Positions 23,452 through 36,824 are shown, counted from the stretch's first letter. The stretch is DNA of 64,000 nt from Acanthacorydalis orientalis (GCA_034766995.1 CM068314.1:35426708-35490707); one strand, 5' to 3'. Notes: generated by a model not told the origin, from the letters alone. A program made the numbers and translations.

Positions 23452-24015
23452 TATTATACTAATTAGTCACTCTTTTCCACTAATATAGGCATAGATCTCG
23501 ATTTTAACGAAATTTGATGGTGTGGTGTAGATTTTAGCAGAAAAATTCCATGGTTATTATCAGACATATTAAAGCATACAAACTGATTTTAAAATAATTT
23601 TCAACTCTGAGCTTTTAATATTACCAGATTTTTTTAAAAAATATATACATTTGTACTTCATCCTTTAATTAGAGTTACATGTATACGTGCGAATCTTCAC
23701 GAAATTTCAGTTATCTGTTATTTCTTATATAGTGACACAATGTTTTCGTAAAGTGTAATTTTGATTTAATGCCAATTTAATTTTTTTCCTCAATATAACT
23801 GTACATAATTTTACTACGTAAACCTTAAGAAAAGTATAACACAACGAGTGTTTATTTGATTGTTCGTCTTATATTATTTACTTTGATATTAAAATAAAAA
23901 AAGTTGTCCTTAACGGTTTAATCCTCAAATATTTCAGAAAAGTGTATAATTTTTTTTAAGTTTGAAAACAACTTTTGAAAAATATAAAAAAAATGTTATA
24001 AATTAATGAAGTCTT

Positions 24016-24025
24016 GCGCATGCGC
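24016..24025. promoter_or_regulatory. Palindromic NRF-1 type site
   Basis: GCGCATGCGC is an exact match to the palindromic NRF-1 (insect Ewg) recognition core. It lies about 160 bp upstream of the TATA box in otherwise CpG-poor DNA. Confidence 0.5.
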
Positions 24026-24041
24026 GTGTATTTTATTTAAC

Positions 24042-24047
24042 CACGTG
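24042..24047. promoter_or_regulatory. CACGTG E-box
   Basis: A perfect palindromic E-box 17 bp after the NRF-1-like site, of the type bound by bHLH factors. Confidence 0.4.
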
Positions 24048-24179
24048 TATCACGTATTTAGTTGAAAAAAAAAAAAAGTATTATTAAAGGTACGAACCTG
24101 TCAAACAAAATATAACGTTTAAGCTTTTCACCATTAGATGTCGTACGGATCATAACCAGTGCAACCTGGTATCAGAAAA

Positions 24180-24187
24180 TATAAAAG
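24180..24187 (+). promoter_or_regulatory. TATA box of a putative promoter
   Basis: TATAAAAG is a near-ideal TATA box. A start site is expected at about 24208-24215, which would leave a 5' leader of about 175 nt before the ATG at 24387, with short upstream ATGs. No clear initiator motif is seen at the expected position. Confidence 0.45.
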
Positions 24188-24386
24188 CTGACAGCACATA
24201 CTTAAACCAATGCAATATCGGTGTTGATCTTGAATGAAGTATTATTCCAGTTGCAATAGTTGTGCGTTCATTTAAGTGCGCAGATCGATAAAACACGCAC
24301 TTGGCCTTGAATGTATTCACGTGCAACTGTTAGCTCTGTTATAAGCGGGTGGAAAGTACGGTATTGTGGAGGGTTGCACCGGAGCT

Positions 24387-24406
24387 ATGACCTCGGCCCG
24401 GACGGG
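24387..24406 (+). CDS. Putative short first coding exon with strong donor
   Basis: An ATG in good context (G at -3) starts MTSARTG, and GACGG|GTGAGT gives a consensus donor with GT at 24407-24408. Read without splicing the frame stops at once (TGA at 24408-24410), so coding use requires removal of an intron. The 3' end is in phase 2. Upstream lie, in order, an NRF-1-type site, an E-box and a TATA box, and the local sequence (24290-24420) is clearly richer in CpG than its surroundings. It would be the 5' end of a plus-strand gene with a long first intron. The exon at 62027 is not in frame with it under the acceptor I tested (62023), so they may belong to different transcripts. Confidence 0.35.
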
Positions 24407-24412
24407 GTGAGT

Positions 24413-24674
24413 TTTCATTCTGGGAAAACCGATTCGTAAGCTGATATATTAATGGCTACATTTTTATGTGTAACGTATGAATGTTATATGAGCATTAAAG
24501 CTATTTATAACGCTTTTATCAGATGTGTGAAATGAATTTTTATTTTACATACACACCACACACGCTTGTACATAGTTTTAAAATTATTAATATTAAACAA
24601 TTAGTATCACAACTTTTACAATAAAGAAGAAAAATATTTTTCTAATAATTGGAAATAAAATTAAATACTTTTTC

Positions 24675-24733
<59 letters not shown>

Positions 24734-25385
24734 TATATAATCGTTAGTCGAACATTAAATATTCATTTTTTATTCATATTTGGTATTGATTTCGTAAGTA
24801 AACTGATTAAAATGTATATGATTGTAGGAAAATATTTAACATTTAGTGGTTAGTTGACCTTCATCTACATCCATAAATAGAAACAGAGACGAAGAAAGAG
24901 TTTATTATTAATTATTTAAGATTTGTGATAATTTGAAATAAATTCAAGGTTGTATATTGAAAAATATTGCTTTAAACATGTGCTGTTTAACAATACCTGA
25001 TATATTAATATTGTACGTGATAACAATTTGTTATCAAAAAATAACAAAAAGTAAATAATGAATGTTAATAAACATCTAACAAAAACTAACAGAAAATGTA
25101 AATTAAATATACACGTTTCCCTTTTTTTAAATATGTAAGTGTAATTACTGACGCCAGATAAATTAAATATAATGAGCGATAATACTAATTAACCGTGTGA
25201 AAAGCTATATATAAGCCAATACTTATTCGGTGTTATAAAATTAAATATATTAACTTGTTTAAAGACTGTAAGGAAATGTTTTGAAAAAAGGATTTTTAAT
25301 AATATCAATTTCATTATAAATAATCAATCAATTATAAATAATATTAACTTCATTAAAATATGTAGTTAATGATGTAAATATCTCA
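24413..25385. other. AT-rich, intron-like stretch
   Basis: Follows the candidate donor at 24407; only a microsatellite is recognised. Confidence 0.45.
24678..24730. repeat. (TA)n microsatellite
   Basis: About 26 TA units. Confidence 0.97.
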
Positions 25386-25680
25386 AGTAACACACGTTAA
25401 TAGGAGAATAACAGATCCACGATCAATTCCTGCGGATTAACGGTACACGGTATCGACAATAAGACCGAGAACAACACCGTTAACGAGGACGCGGAGGCAA
25501 GATGAATTACACAGTACCACGATAGAACGCATTCCTGCTGCGCTTGTGCTTTTAAATACTCCGTCATTAAACTAATTAAAGACACAAAACGAAGGGTGCA
25601 TTTAATTATTCTATCAAACAGTATGCACGCTCACCACCGCCGCATTCTGATATTGTTTCTCGTGGAGTTATTTATTCACA
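25385..25680. other. GC-elevated island
   Basis: CpG-rich blocks at 25400-25540 and 25595-25660. A 62-codon minus frame (25397-25585) holds the hydrophobic run TVLFSVLLSIPC but has no start or splice context that I trust. A candidate enhancer or exon of unknown identity. Confidence 0.3.
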
Positions 25681-26490
25681 ACTGTCGCATTGAAAATGAT
25701 TAATTATCATTTCACGAAAATAAATTCCCATCGCCAATGAATGGCAAGAATGTTTACATTTAAGTTTAGTTACAGTTTGCTCTGTAAATAGAATTAATTC
25801 AACGTTTACAATAATTACAGTTTGTTATAGCGACGTGTGTACTAAATTAGTTATTTCATTAATGTTACTCGACATTGTATAGATGGTGCTACTTACACAT
25901 TTATACATTCGACTGTTTATTCACAAACGGACAAATAACAATCCACTTGAACATACATAATTGCACTATAGTGCGTTATTAATAATGTTTCTTCTGCGGA
26001 CTTCAAACACAGTAATGTATATTACTTAAACGAAGAAAATGTCTATCAACAACGTTACTGTATTTATAGAGAGAAATTGAAAATAATTAAATTATATGCA
26101 TTTTTTCTTATAATTCTAAAAATAACTTCAAGATAGAAACATTTGATTGATCCGTCATACTTTCGCTTTATTGAGACATCTTACCATTAAGTAATTACTA
26201 ATTTCTATTGTAGTAATCTATTATCAGTTTATTATACAAAATTACTGCGTTATAGATTACGTGAATATTACAGTAACATTAATTATTCTTTGAATTCTAT
26301 AGATCAATGATTAAAAGTACACATATTATCCACGGAAAATTCAAGAAATAATGAATACTAAATAAGTACTTAGATTAATAAATAATATATTTAACATTAA
26401 AAACATAGTGTTTCATTTAGCTTATTATCTTTTGGAAATTACACTTTACAATTGAATTACTCTTAATTTAACATATAATAATTATCATAA
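25680..26490. other. AT-rich non-coding stretch
   Basis: Nothing is recognised. Confidence 0.5.
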
Positions 26491-26491
26491 T

Positions 26492-26665
26492 ACAATTCTA
26501 ACACTAAGGCTAAATTCACTTTTACAAATGATTTTTTTTCAGACTCTTTACAATCACAATTTTTTGTAGTAAAAATGTTCAATAAATGATCATTAATCAT
26601 TTGTAGTTACTGCTTATGCGCAATTTTTATGGTGATTCAATCATCCTCGGAATATTAAAGTATTG
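26492..26665. mobile_element. MITE-like element, family copy B
   Basis: It starts ACAATTCTAACACTAAGGCT and AAATTCACTTTTACAAATGA, parallel to the terminal repeat of copies A, C and D. It continues with AAAATGTTCAATAAATGATC and then the internal GCTTATGCGCA...CAATCATCC block that copy A also has. The right terminal repeat is not clear, so this copy is decayed or truncated there. Confidence 0.5.
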
Positions 26666-26931
26666 AAAGATCTGCGAAAAATTTACAGAAAAAATTTAAA
26701 TTTTCCTTGTCTTGGCAGTCTATAGATCAGAGTTAGAAATCAAAGGACTTTAAATTTAATTTTAAAAAATACGCTTTTACTCTTCTTTCCACTGTAAAAG
26801 AGGTTCAAGTTTAAATAAATGTTTACTTGAATTACAATATTATTACTATAGGGATTATGTCACACTTTTTGATCATCTGTTTTAACAATCTCTGCTATCA
26901 AAAATATAAAAAACAAACAAACCATATTATG

Positions 26932-26934
<3 letters not shown>

Positions 26935-26997
<63 letters not shown>
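26935..26997. repeat. (TA)n microsatellite
   Basis: About 31 TA units. Confidence 0.97.
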
Positions 26998-26999
<2 letters not shown>

Positions 27000-27335
27000 T
27001 GGATAAAAAAACAACATAGTGAACATTTTAACTAAATTAGTTTTTACCAAATTTTGCTGTCAAATATGATATTTTATGTAAAACACAATAATAAAAATTC
27101 TAACTGTATATTGAAGTTAAAATACCTATAGGAAAAGTAGCATCTGAATTTTAAGCTATTAATTTTCGTGGCTACATATTTGTTTAAATATGTTACATTA
27201 CAAAGTATAACAATTAGTTGGTTATATTAATGACATACACATATCTGTTAACTGACTGGAACATGAGTTTAAAAACCGTCAAATTATTTAAATATTGTTT
27301 TTTGATATATTGATTTTTGGATTATACTGCTTTCC

Positions 27336-27336
<1 letters not shown>

Positions 27337-27368
<32 letters not shown>
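27337..27368. repeat. (TA)n microsatellite
   Basis: About 16 TA units. Confidence 0.96.
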
Positions 27369-27373
<5 letters not shown>

Positions 27374-27819
27374 GAAAATCTATTACTGTATGTTAACAAC
27401 AAACATATATTTAAGAACGGAGTTCTGTCAAAATCGAAAAAAAAATAAAACGAACTATTTTCCTAACTCACTTAAGAACTTATTTATTAGTTCTTCTTTT
27501 TCAAAAGAAAATCTGAATAATATCATATTAGCTTATAAACCAGTGACTAATGATATGCTCTCAATAAAACACTACTATACGTATTTTAATCACCTACCAA
27601 CAATTCAAAAATTGATTCAAGAAAGTTAAAAATGAATCATTCATTAAAGATAAAAAAGCATTCTATACGATTTCATTATACAGCCAAAGTAGCTCTATTC
27701 TGCTTGGGAAATAATATGATTTTAATATCGACAATTACGCACTATCAAACTGAACTGAAAAAGATAACATGATAGTTTTAAACGCGCATTGACCAATTCT
27801 GTTTCATTTATTGTAGATA

Positions 27820-28060
27820 TACTTAGCGACATATATGAACAAATGTACGGGAAAGTATACGTACGTACGTCATCAACTTAGACCTCGTTTGGGTATGTTG
27901 AACTCGACATCAAACTAGGCCGATGTAATCTACAGAATGCACGACGAGAATAACGTCATCGGCACGCTCGTTCGATAGACGGAAACAGAAATATAATATA
28001 AGAAAGAAAAGTGTGTAATTCTTATACGGAGTGAGATAAAAGTGACAGTGAAATAAAAAT
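27820..28060. other. GC-elevated island
   Basis: Contains GTACGTACGTACGTC and several CpGs (27860-27990), with no credible open frame. More like a regulatory element than an exon. Confidence 0.3.
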
Positions 28061-30565
28061 TAAGGTGATATCGTAACGAATTTTTTTAAATATTAAAATT
28101 ATACATTGAGAGTATGTTTATGATAAAACGGCAGGGTGACTGAACCCTATTTTTCATGGAAAAATTCGTTAAGGAAATTATTTTTGTAGGCAGAATTTTT
28201 AAAAAGCACACAATAAGTAAATTAGATGAGCGGCGAGCAAATCGTACACGAATGGAAAAAAGTGAAAATAAATGATTTTTTATGTCAGTCACATACGCCT
28301 GAAACACAAATGAATGAAGTATTCAATTATTATTTAAACTATTTATTACCAATGTAGATGTTGGCCTATTGAAAGAGCTTAAAGTATTTAATATAGAATA
28401 TTTATTATCTGGAAAACGTACTTGCAATAAATTAAATTGTAGTCATGTAATAAAAATACGTTTCAATTCACATAAAAATATTAAATTTGAACATAATAGT
28501 ACACTTTATAAGAAATACATTTTCGCACGTGCTGTGTGTAATAAATTGACATATTTTACTTACTGAAAGAAACCAAAGTAGTTAATTATGGTTAAAATCG
28601 AATAATAATTTGCGTGAGAACTTTGAATGAATTGTTATTTGAACTTACTTAAATAAAATCATGTGTCAAATTAAATTTAGAAAGAAATATTTCAAAAAAA
28701 GCATACTTAAGTATATTTAAATATTTCACTGTAAACTGAATAATTAATTTTAAAAATAATGAAATAACAATAGTCTTCTATTAAATAACTACTTTAATAA
28801 TGATACTTTCTAAGAAATACAAACTTTATGTATTTATTATTTTAAAAATATATTTTTTCATACAGATATTAAAGTTTTTGGGCTAATTTTAATATAAATA
28901 TATACACACACACAATGTTTTATCTAATTTCAAATAACAAAAACTTAAATAATAACAAAATATTGACAACAAATGGATTTATTTTATTTATTGAAGTTAT
29001 TTTAGAATGATATTAATTTATAAAATTGAGAGAATCATTTTCTTATAAAAATTGATGATGTACGTTTAAAATTCTATTCTGAATTAATACACATCGATAA
29101 ATAATTTAAAATGTTAATTGTTTGTTCGCACGTATAAGCATTTTATCACATCTGTGTGTTAATAAAATTTACTTGTATCAGCCTAATGAATATATAGCAA
29201 TTCTGAATATTTAAGATCTTCCAGATACAGATTTACACCTCTTAATATAATTTTCGTTAATATATTTTCATTATTTTTAAAAACACGTTTTATGTTTCTA
29301 TTTAGGTAGATTTATTTCAAATACCAGATATTAATTGCAATTAATTTCAAAGAACAATGACATTGTACAAAAATAGATCCTTTTCATAAAATTTTATAAA
29401 TATAAACTATAAATTAATATATACATCAAACGATTTTTTTTAAGTTACATCCGATAAGAGCATTCTAACACATCAAACACAGAAAATATTTCAAATCAAA
29501 GTAAGCAAATAAATCTTTAAATATTTTACATACTATAATCATTGCCAGGTCGCTAAATCAAATAACGTGCAAGGGCGCCAAAGGAATAAAAGCAATGCGA
29601 TGTGTAATGGGTTTTTTTCATCCAACAAACTTTTCAACTGAAACGCCATATTTTTGTTTACATATAGTCGTTCATATGTCCAAGACAATCCTAAGCAGGG
29701 CACAATGAATGAAATATAAATGCATAACTATTTATTTTAGAAAATTCCTAAAACACCCAAAATCGAAATATATTTTCTTGAAATGTTTTAAAAAATAAAT
29801 GTGAAAAATTACTACTGTTTTTATATTTTTTTCTCACAGAAGTGTTAATTGACATATGTATTTCTTCTTTGATACCTTATAATTAACATAATCAGTTACA
29901 TTATTTTTTGTCTTACATTAAAATTTAAAATGTTTTAATGTTGTATTATTTAAATTACAATATAAATATTTCATCATTTTCGAAATCTCATTTACATTCT
30001 TGAAAAGAGAAACTGCGTAATTTTATGGTTCTGCGTATTTTTCATTAAAATGTAACACATTTAAATACATAACCTATAAATGACACGATTAAATATTAGA
30101 TATTAAAATTTATTATTAAATAATTCATTGTAATAGAAATAAAACTTTCTTACTTAATATATAATTATAAGTACACTAATATGTGTAATTTTATTGGTAC
30201 GAGTGTATACCAATTTTATATTCAACATATGATCCGCATTTTATAATTGCCCTGACGATAAATATTTGATTGTTTAATTTACCAAAGCAATCAATCGTAC
30301 TGTCTTTTTTTATTTTTTTCACTAAAATATATTCAGTACATACATTTAATATTCTTTTAAACATTCGTAGTTTATTAACTACGATGTAATTCTTGGAAGA
30401 GCTGATAGTAGAAGAAAAAATTATAAATATGACATAAAAATATTCATGGACACGTAGAAATTTGTTTACAATGTTTCAAAAATAAATTTTGCTCTCCGCG
30501 TTGGGCAAAAGAATGTTTAAAATGGTTTACAAGTCATCAAAAGTGGAAAAATATTTATTTATACA

Positions 30566-30613
<48 letters not shown>

Positions 30614-31170
30614 GCTACCGAACGTAGTAAGAAATTTTAGAAATTGTACTTATTTTCTATTTAAAAAAATTACATATCCAATTAAAGTGTGTAAAGAAAA
30701 ATAATCATGTATTAAATGTTTATTACAATGTATTGCTGTTTTCATGTTGTTTACAAATAGATTAAACTCTTGAATGATATTTAATGTAATATAAAAAATT
30801 AAAAATATGAATAAAATAAGTTTATGTTAAATTGAAACACTATATTGACATCTGGATTTTATAAAGAACATAACTGATTAAAAGATTAAAAAAAATACAT
30901 TTTTAATTTTATAGACTATTATCTAACATGAGTACATAACTTATTCGTTGAAAATATACGAAATCTTTAAAAATGGTCGTAAATTATCATTCTTTTATTC
31001 TGTCTGAATATAAGACAACATACCTATTAATTATTCTGAAAATATAATATTTAATAAATCACAAACGTTTCTGTCTATTTCTCATAATGATTTTATTTTT
31101 CTTTTTATTCAAAATAACTATAAATGTATGGATTTCGCTTGAAATACACGAATATTTCATTGATTTACGA
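28060..31170. other. AT-rich non-coding stretch
   Basis: No gene is recognised. A less AT-rich block lies at 29545-29700 (GGTCGCTAAATC, GGGCGCC) without a nameable motif. The 65- to 73-codon frames at 28086-28566 look random. Confidence 0.5.
30569..30611. repeat. (TA)n microsatellite
   Basis: About 21 TA units. Confidence 0.97.
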
Positions 31171-31430
31171 TGAAATCGACACCGTATCCGATCACTAGTT
31201 TTCCAGCTAGCGCACACACATATTTACACAGATATATAAATATGTATACACATATGCGTAATTAAAGTAACCTTGAAGTGAGCTTTAATCGGTCCGATAG
31301 GAGCGCCTACTTGATAAGGTGCGAGGCACGGAGGGTACTCACGCGAACATATCCAGCACATAGGGTCGTCGTCCTATAGAATGGCTAACCTCAAGGAATG
31401 AGGTCGCGCACCAGAAATATATATGTGACG
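31170..31430. other. GC-elevated island
   Basis: CpG-rich from 31280 to 31415, with no open frame of note. GGTGCGAGGCAC (31319-31330) and GAGGTCGCGCACC (31400-31412) are loosely complementary and could form a stem. Possibly a regulatory island or an unrecognised RNA. Confidence 0.3.
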
Positions 31431-31651
31431 AAAATAATTATCACGCATTCTAAACATTAGCCGATTATTAGTAGAAGATATTTCGTATTATATAAAAACA
31501 AGATCTGTGGACCAATGATATTAAACGCTGTTGATCTATATAGGTTTATTTTTATAGAATTTTACATGCATCGTTCTAATGAAATAAAAAAAATAAAGTA
31601 AGTAGATAATTTTAGAAACAAAATGTTTTGTTTTCGTACACACTTGTATGT

Positions 31652-31668
31652 TATATATATATATATAT
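31652..31668. repeat. Short (TA)n microsatellite
   Basis: About 8 TA units. Confidence 0.85.
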
Positions 31669-33724
31669 GATTGAATCACATTATTATTATTAGAGTTTAA
31701 CTTTTTCCTGTTCTTCAGAAATCACACTTACGAAAATAACTAAAAAAAAGTTTAGATCCAATATAAACATCTAAATATATTAGATGAATGGAGTAATTGT
31801 TACGGTTTTAATTATTTGTATTTAATAATTTAGTATTTATTTTAAAAAGTATTATAAAAATAAATATCTTTTATAGCGATATTCTCAATATTTTTCACTA
31901 TGAACAATGAGTTAATACTTTGGAAAGTTGATTCATCAACTATCTACACATTCAATAGTATTGTCATATTGTCAATCTTTAAAAGCTGTCAATAAGTATC
32001 AATTTTCCATGCTGTCAAGAAATCCGTGTGCTTTTTGTATAATTAATGTGAATGTCAATACTGAAAAGAATACCAATATTATTCATAATATGAAATCATT
32101 TTTATATACAATATTATTTTTACATGGATATCTTTGTATAATATGACAATGTAAATAAACAACAATTAGTCACCTATTTTTCTTTAAAAGATATAATTAT
32201 TAATTCGAAATAGGTACAAAAAAGTTAATAAAATAGTATATGTTTATTCTTTTGTATGATAAAGCAGTTACGGAGACAAGGAAAAAAGTAAATTTAAATC
32301 ATAACATTTTTTAATAACATAATGAGATTTTTTTCTAATGATTAATTTCAAAATTCCATACGATATTTTTATATTTTTCAACCAAACGTATCTATTGTTA
32401 AAATATTAATGGAATTCTTAAAAAGAATCTAAAACTGAAATTAAGTCGAAATAATTATTCTATTTTATTCAATTCTTTATTTCCACATTTTGAACTTTCC
32501 ATATTTTATGCGTTTCATTGATCCGCGTATTATTGATTAGTAAATAATTTAACTTTGAAAAAATAAAAGATAAAACGAAGTTCTGAAAAAAATGCAGCCA
32601 GAGTAACTTAATCTACAAATTCCATTTTTTTAAAATTAATTCTTTTATACACAGTTTGTAATTTTACATTGGTCTAATTCACATTTCTATTTTATAGTTC
32701 ATTATATTGTTTAAAAAATTGATCTGGAGTATAATGTGTGTATTTTATCGTCATAATTTTTACAAACAATTATCGACTTCATAAGATAATGTAATATTTA
32801 TCGACACATTCAGTAAATTTATTTTTATTTTTTGATTAAAATCTTTAATTTTTTATTTATATTATAAGTTTAATTAATTCTTAACAGAGACCAACGTCTA
32901 ATTTTACGAAATTGATAATAAAAATGTAATCGTTTCGAGTGAGAAAAATATATTTGTGATTTGAATACACAACCATTCTTTTAAATTTTCTAAATTGATG
33001 ATAATTTATGGTAAAATTTTATATTAATAAAATTTTAATGTCAAGTTGATTTGTAATACTTTTTTGAATGTTACAAACATAATTTTAAATAATCTAAAGT
33101 AACCTTCTGATAGCTCAGTTATATATCACTTAATAAGATTGATTTTAAAAGAATTCATAACTTTAATATCAAATTACATGTTAAAATTGGAGAATTAAGA
33201 AATAGAATAAATATTAGATGTTAATAGAAATTTTTTATTGAATATTTCAATCGTTTTCATATGTTTTAGTACTAGTTATATTTTGGTTTAACTACTCTCT
33301 CTGCAAAAAATACAAACATTCAATCTCGTAATTCAATATTCTTCATATATTGGATTACTTCAAAAAAATTAATTATTGTAATATGTACAAAAATTAAAAA
33401 TATACAGTAACTTATTTAAATTAAAATGAAATTGAAGAATTAGTACGTGAATATAATTTTATTAAGTTTCACTTTCATTAACTCAAAAACATATATGAAT
33501 AAGAAATTTATTTTAAAACATTTGTTCTATGAATCTATGAATTTTAAAAATAATTGGCTTTTTATATTAAATATTTTCATTGTAATTATTAGAATAATGT
33601 TCATTCATATAAAGTTATTTTTAATTTTCAACATTGAAGAATCGTTTTCGCTGTTTACTTTTTCTTCTTTTATACATTTGAATTGGGTAATTCAAATAAA
33701 AAAAAAATTAAACCAATTATGATT

Positions 33725-33726
<2 letters not shown>

Positions 33727-33786
<60 letters not shown>
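33727..33786. repeat. (TACA)n(TA)n microsatellite
   Basis: A TACATACA lead-in and about 25 TA units. Confidence 0.97.
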
Positions 33787-33795
<9 letters not shown>

Positions 33796-34161
33796 ACTGA
33801 AAGGAACTGAAACTTTAAATAATTAATAAATTAATTACATATTGGCCCTTAAAACACTATATTTTATATTTAAGCTTATACAATTTTTATATAAACTGTA
33901 TTCTTTTTTATATATTTAATTTTTTTTTAATGAACATGCCTCTAACAATATATCAACGTTCACAATAAACAAGATAAAACGTAACAGAATACAGAAAATA
34001 AATATAAAAATTCAAATGTCAAGTTCTCGACGTAATCGACTTGAAAACAGTATTTCATTATCTCAATCATTGTATTTCAAAATATATTACAAGTCTAATG
34101 TTATCATAATTAAATATATCGTTTAAAATACGATTTAATATAAATGTACATTCTGGAACTA

Positions 34162-34162
34162 T

Positions 34163-34212
<50 letters not shown>
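34162..34212. repeat. Compound (CA)n(TA)n microsatellite
   Basis: Seven CA units, then about 17 TA units, then GCGTGCGTGC. Confidence 0.96.
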
Positions 34213-34215
<3 letters not shown>

Positions 34216-34355
34216 TGCGTGCATTTGCAATGAATTTCCTAACATACTCATTAGTATTTTTAATTTTTTTAAATTTTTGGATTTATAGAATATACATAGT
34301 ACACAAAAATAAGACCTGAATGAGTAAATAATTCCCAACTCCAAGAAAGATATAA

Positions 34356-34359
<4 letters not shown>

Positions 34360-34415
<56 letters not shown>
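34360..34415. repeat. (TA)n microsatellite
   Basis: About 27 TA units. Confidence 0.97.
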
Positions 34416-34418
<3 letters not shown>

Positions 34419-34678
34419 CTTATTCTGCTTTTTTTGACAATTTAAAATTGAAATCTTGATCCTACAATATCATTTACCATCTGCTATCTAAGACCATTCA
34501 CGATTTTAAAAAAGTGAAAAAAACAATAACTTTTGGCTTACTTTTTCATAAATTATATAATTTTTTCTAATAAAAAATGTGTAGTAATTGATTATTAAAT
34601 TTTGATTGTTGCTGTTGCTACCATTTTTTTAAATTGAACATTTTTATTATTTTCGCCTACATATACATACACATTTGT

Positions 34679-34683
<5 letters not shown>

Positions 34684-34722
<39 letters not shown>
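34684..34722. repeat. (TA)n microsatellite
   Basis: About 19 TA units. Confidence 0.97.
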
Positions 34723-34725
<3 letters not shown>

Positions 34726-34964
34726 AGAAAATTTTTAAAAATTGTTTGAAAAATTCTAAATAAAAATTTTCAAATTTTACGAGTTCAAAAGTACACAATT
34801 TTTCAACTAAACTAAACCCTTTCATCATTACTTGCTTGTCAATTTAATGTCAGGAAAATATTAATTATATTTTTCAAATTTTCAATAGAAATCAAAATAT
34901 GATAACATTTATATTTTATGTAAATGTATTTCTTCAAAATAGATAAATGTACTATTTAGAATGT

Positions 34965-35130
34965 GGTGAGAAAAGTACATAATAAATACATTTTTTACAG
35001 AAACATCTATTTCACAAGTCAATATTAAGAATTATATTATTACTGCTTATGCAAATTTATTTTTTAATGGCGTTTCATCACTTTTTATGACATCAGCAAA
35101 ATATATCCCATCTTCTACTCATGAATCATT
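34965..35130. mobile_element. Possible decayed copy of the MITE-like family
   Basis: TTACTGCTTATGCAAATTTA followed by AATGGCGTTTCATCAC resembles the internal block of copies A and B. The terminal repeats are not recognisable. Confidence 0.25.
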
Positions 35131-35724
35131 CATTGTAATTTTTCAAACCTTTTCATATGATTCATTGAAATTATCAATGTACAATATATACTTTAGACAC
35201 TGTATTTATCATGATATAATTAAATGAATGAAAAGATTCTAAGAATTTTACGAAAAAACGGAAAAAAAATAGTTTAAGTTCATTGACTTGTAATTATTTT
35301 CACAGATGTAAAACTTAGAACAAACTGTAAATATGTTACCGCATTTAAAATACACACTGTAATTTTTATTTTTATTTGTTAAAAAAATAAAATCTTTATT
35401 TAAAATTCTGAAAATATATTTTATATATAATAAATAAGAGTTTGTTTTAAATTATATTGTAACGAGATATAAATAACTATACTTTTTAAAAATATATATA
35501 TATATATTAAAAAAATATAATTATTGTTGTAAGGAAAATAAGTTAAATAACAAAAATTATTTTAAACAATAAAAGTTACAAATAAACATATTCGGATCCA
35601 ATAAATACATATAAACTACTACAAAGCATTACAATTGCACGAATTCTAAAATTAAATCTTAATATCTTCTAAAATTAAATAAATATTATTGTACTGACAC
35701 TAAATGGTATTCGTTTTCGAAAGT
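35131..35724. other. AT-rich non-coding stretch
   Basis: Nothing is recognised. Confidence 0.5.
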
Positions 35725-35734
35725 GTATATATAC

Positions 35735-35823
<89 letters not shown>
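35725..35823. repeat. (TA)n microsatellite with CA tail
   Basis: Nearly 100 bp of TA with two TACATA interruptions, ending in CACACACACA. Confidence 0.97.
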
Positions 35824-35930
35824 TTTCTTTACGTTAAAGTATTTTATTATTTTTTTAAGTAATTTCAAAATTTTTATGTTACTTAACTTAAAAAAATGAT
35901 TATTTTTTAATAAAATCTTCAATTGTACTG

Positions 35931-36077
35931 ATGATCTTCATCCTTTTGGATCACACGAGTTTTTGTTCTTCACAACTAGTGTTGGAATGTACATCATCTT
36001 CAGGTAACTTAAAGATGACAACGTACCGATACTAAGAGAGAGCATAAACTCAAATGATTCAAAAGGACGAATATCAT
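35931..36077. repeat. 147-nt near-palindromic hairpin
   Basis: Left-arm segments ATGATCTTCATCCTTTTGGA, CGAGTTTTTGTTCT, CTAGTGTTGG and GTACATCATCTT pair in order with right-arm segments AAGATGACAACGTAC, CCGATACTAAG, AGAGCATAAACTC and TCAAAAGGACGAATATCAT. The terminal loop is around CAGGTAACTT (36001-36010). Pairing runs almost the full length with scattered mismatches. It could be a small MITE or foldback element, or a long hairpin RNA source. It is longer than a typical animal pre-miRNA. Confidence 0.75.
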
Positions 36078-36759
36078 TACCGTAATGCATGAACGGGTCA
36101 CAGGTATAAAAATATTTAAAACATATAATTCATAAGCACAGACATAAAAACATTTAATAATTTCAATTTAAAACTCTTCAAATATAAAAAAAATAAAAAT
36201 AGTTTAGTATAAACATACACAACCTATATGAAATTTATAGTAAATAAAATTCTTCTATAAAAACAATAACTGTTTTCAATCTTATAAAACGAAATATTAT
36301 CAAATATATTGAAAAAAATAAATAAAAGTCGGACATATTTCATATAATACTACTATTGTACATGAATCGTAACGCTTTCAAGAATAATAATGTTAAAAAT
36401 ATGCACTATGTTTCTATAAACGCAGCTTAACTTAGAAGAATTATACAAATTTACGAATACTTGAGTCGAATTTTCTGTATCCACGTACGATTGTTTTTAT
36501 AGATTAATTGCAATATAAACAGAACAATGAACTGTTGCACTGATTTATAACAAGTTCATTTGAATATCTGATCAGTTGTACCATTTAGCATATTTTGCTT
36601 AAGAAATGTTCGATGAATTATAACCGCTTATCGGAAAATGCTAATTGCGACATATGTTAATAATATTGACACTTTATTATCATGAAACATTTACATACTT
36701 ATTAGGTTTTGAAAAAAAAATAAAATGTATGTATTCTCAACCACTGCGTTGTGTCTACA

Positions 36760-36761
<2 letters not shown>

Positions 36762-36819
<58 letters not shown>
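36762..36819. repeat. (TA)n microsatellite
   Basis: About 29 TA units. Confidence 0.97.

Positions 36820-36824
<5 letters not shown>

Larger units (their letters stand above)
21660..24000. other. AT-rich non-coding stretch
   Basis: No gene is recognised. TTTACAG|GTATAT near 21855 is only a weak junction-like site. Confidence 0.5.
26666..27820. other. AT-rich non-coding stretch
   Basis: Nothing is recognised apart from two TA tracts. The 79-codon plus frame 27390-27629 is Asn/Lys/Ser-rich and appears random. Confidence 0.5.
31430..34960. other. AT-rich non-coding stretch
   Basis: Very AT-rich with five microsatellites and no recognised gene. The 91-codon plus frame 33447-33722 is Phe/Ile/Asn-rich and appears random. 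Confidence 0.5.
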
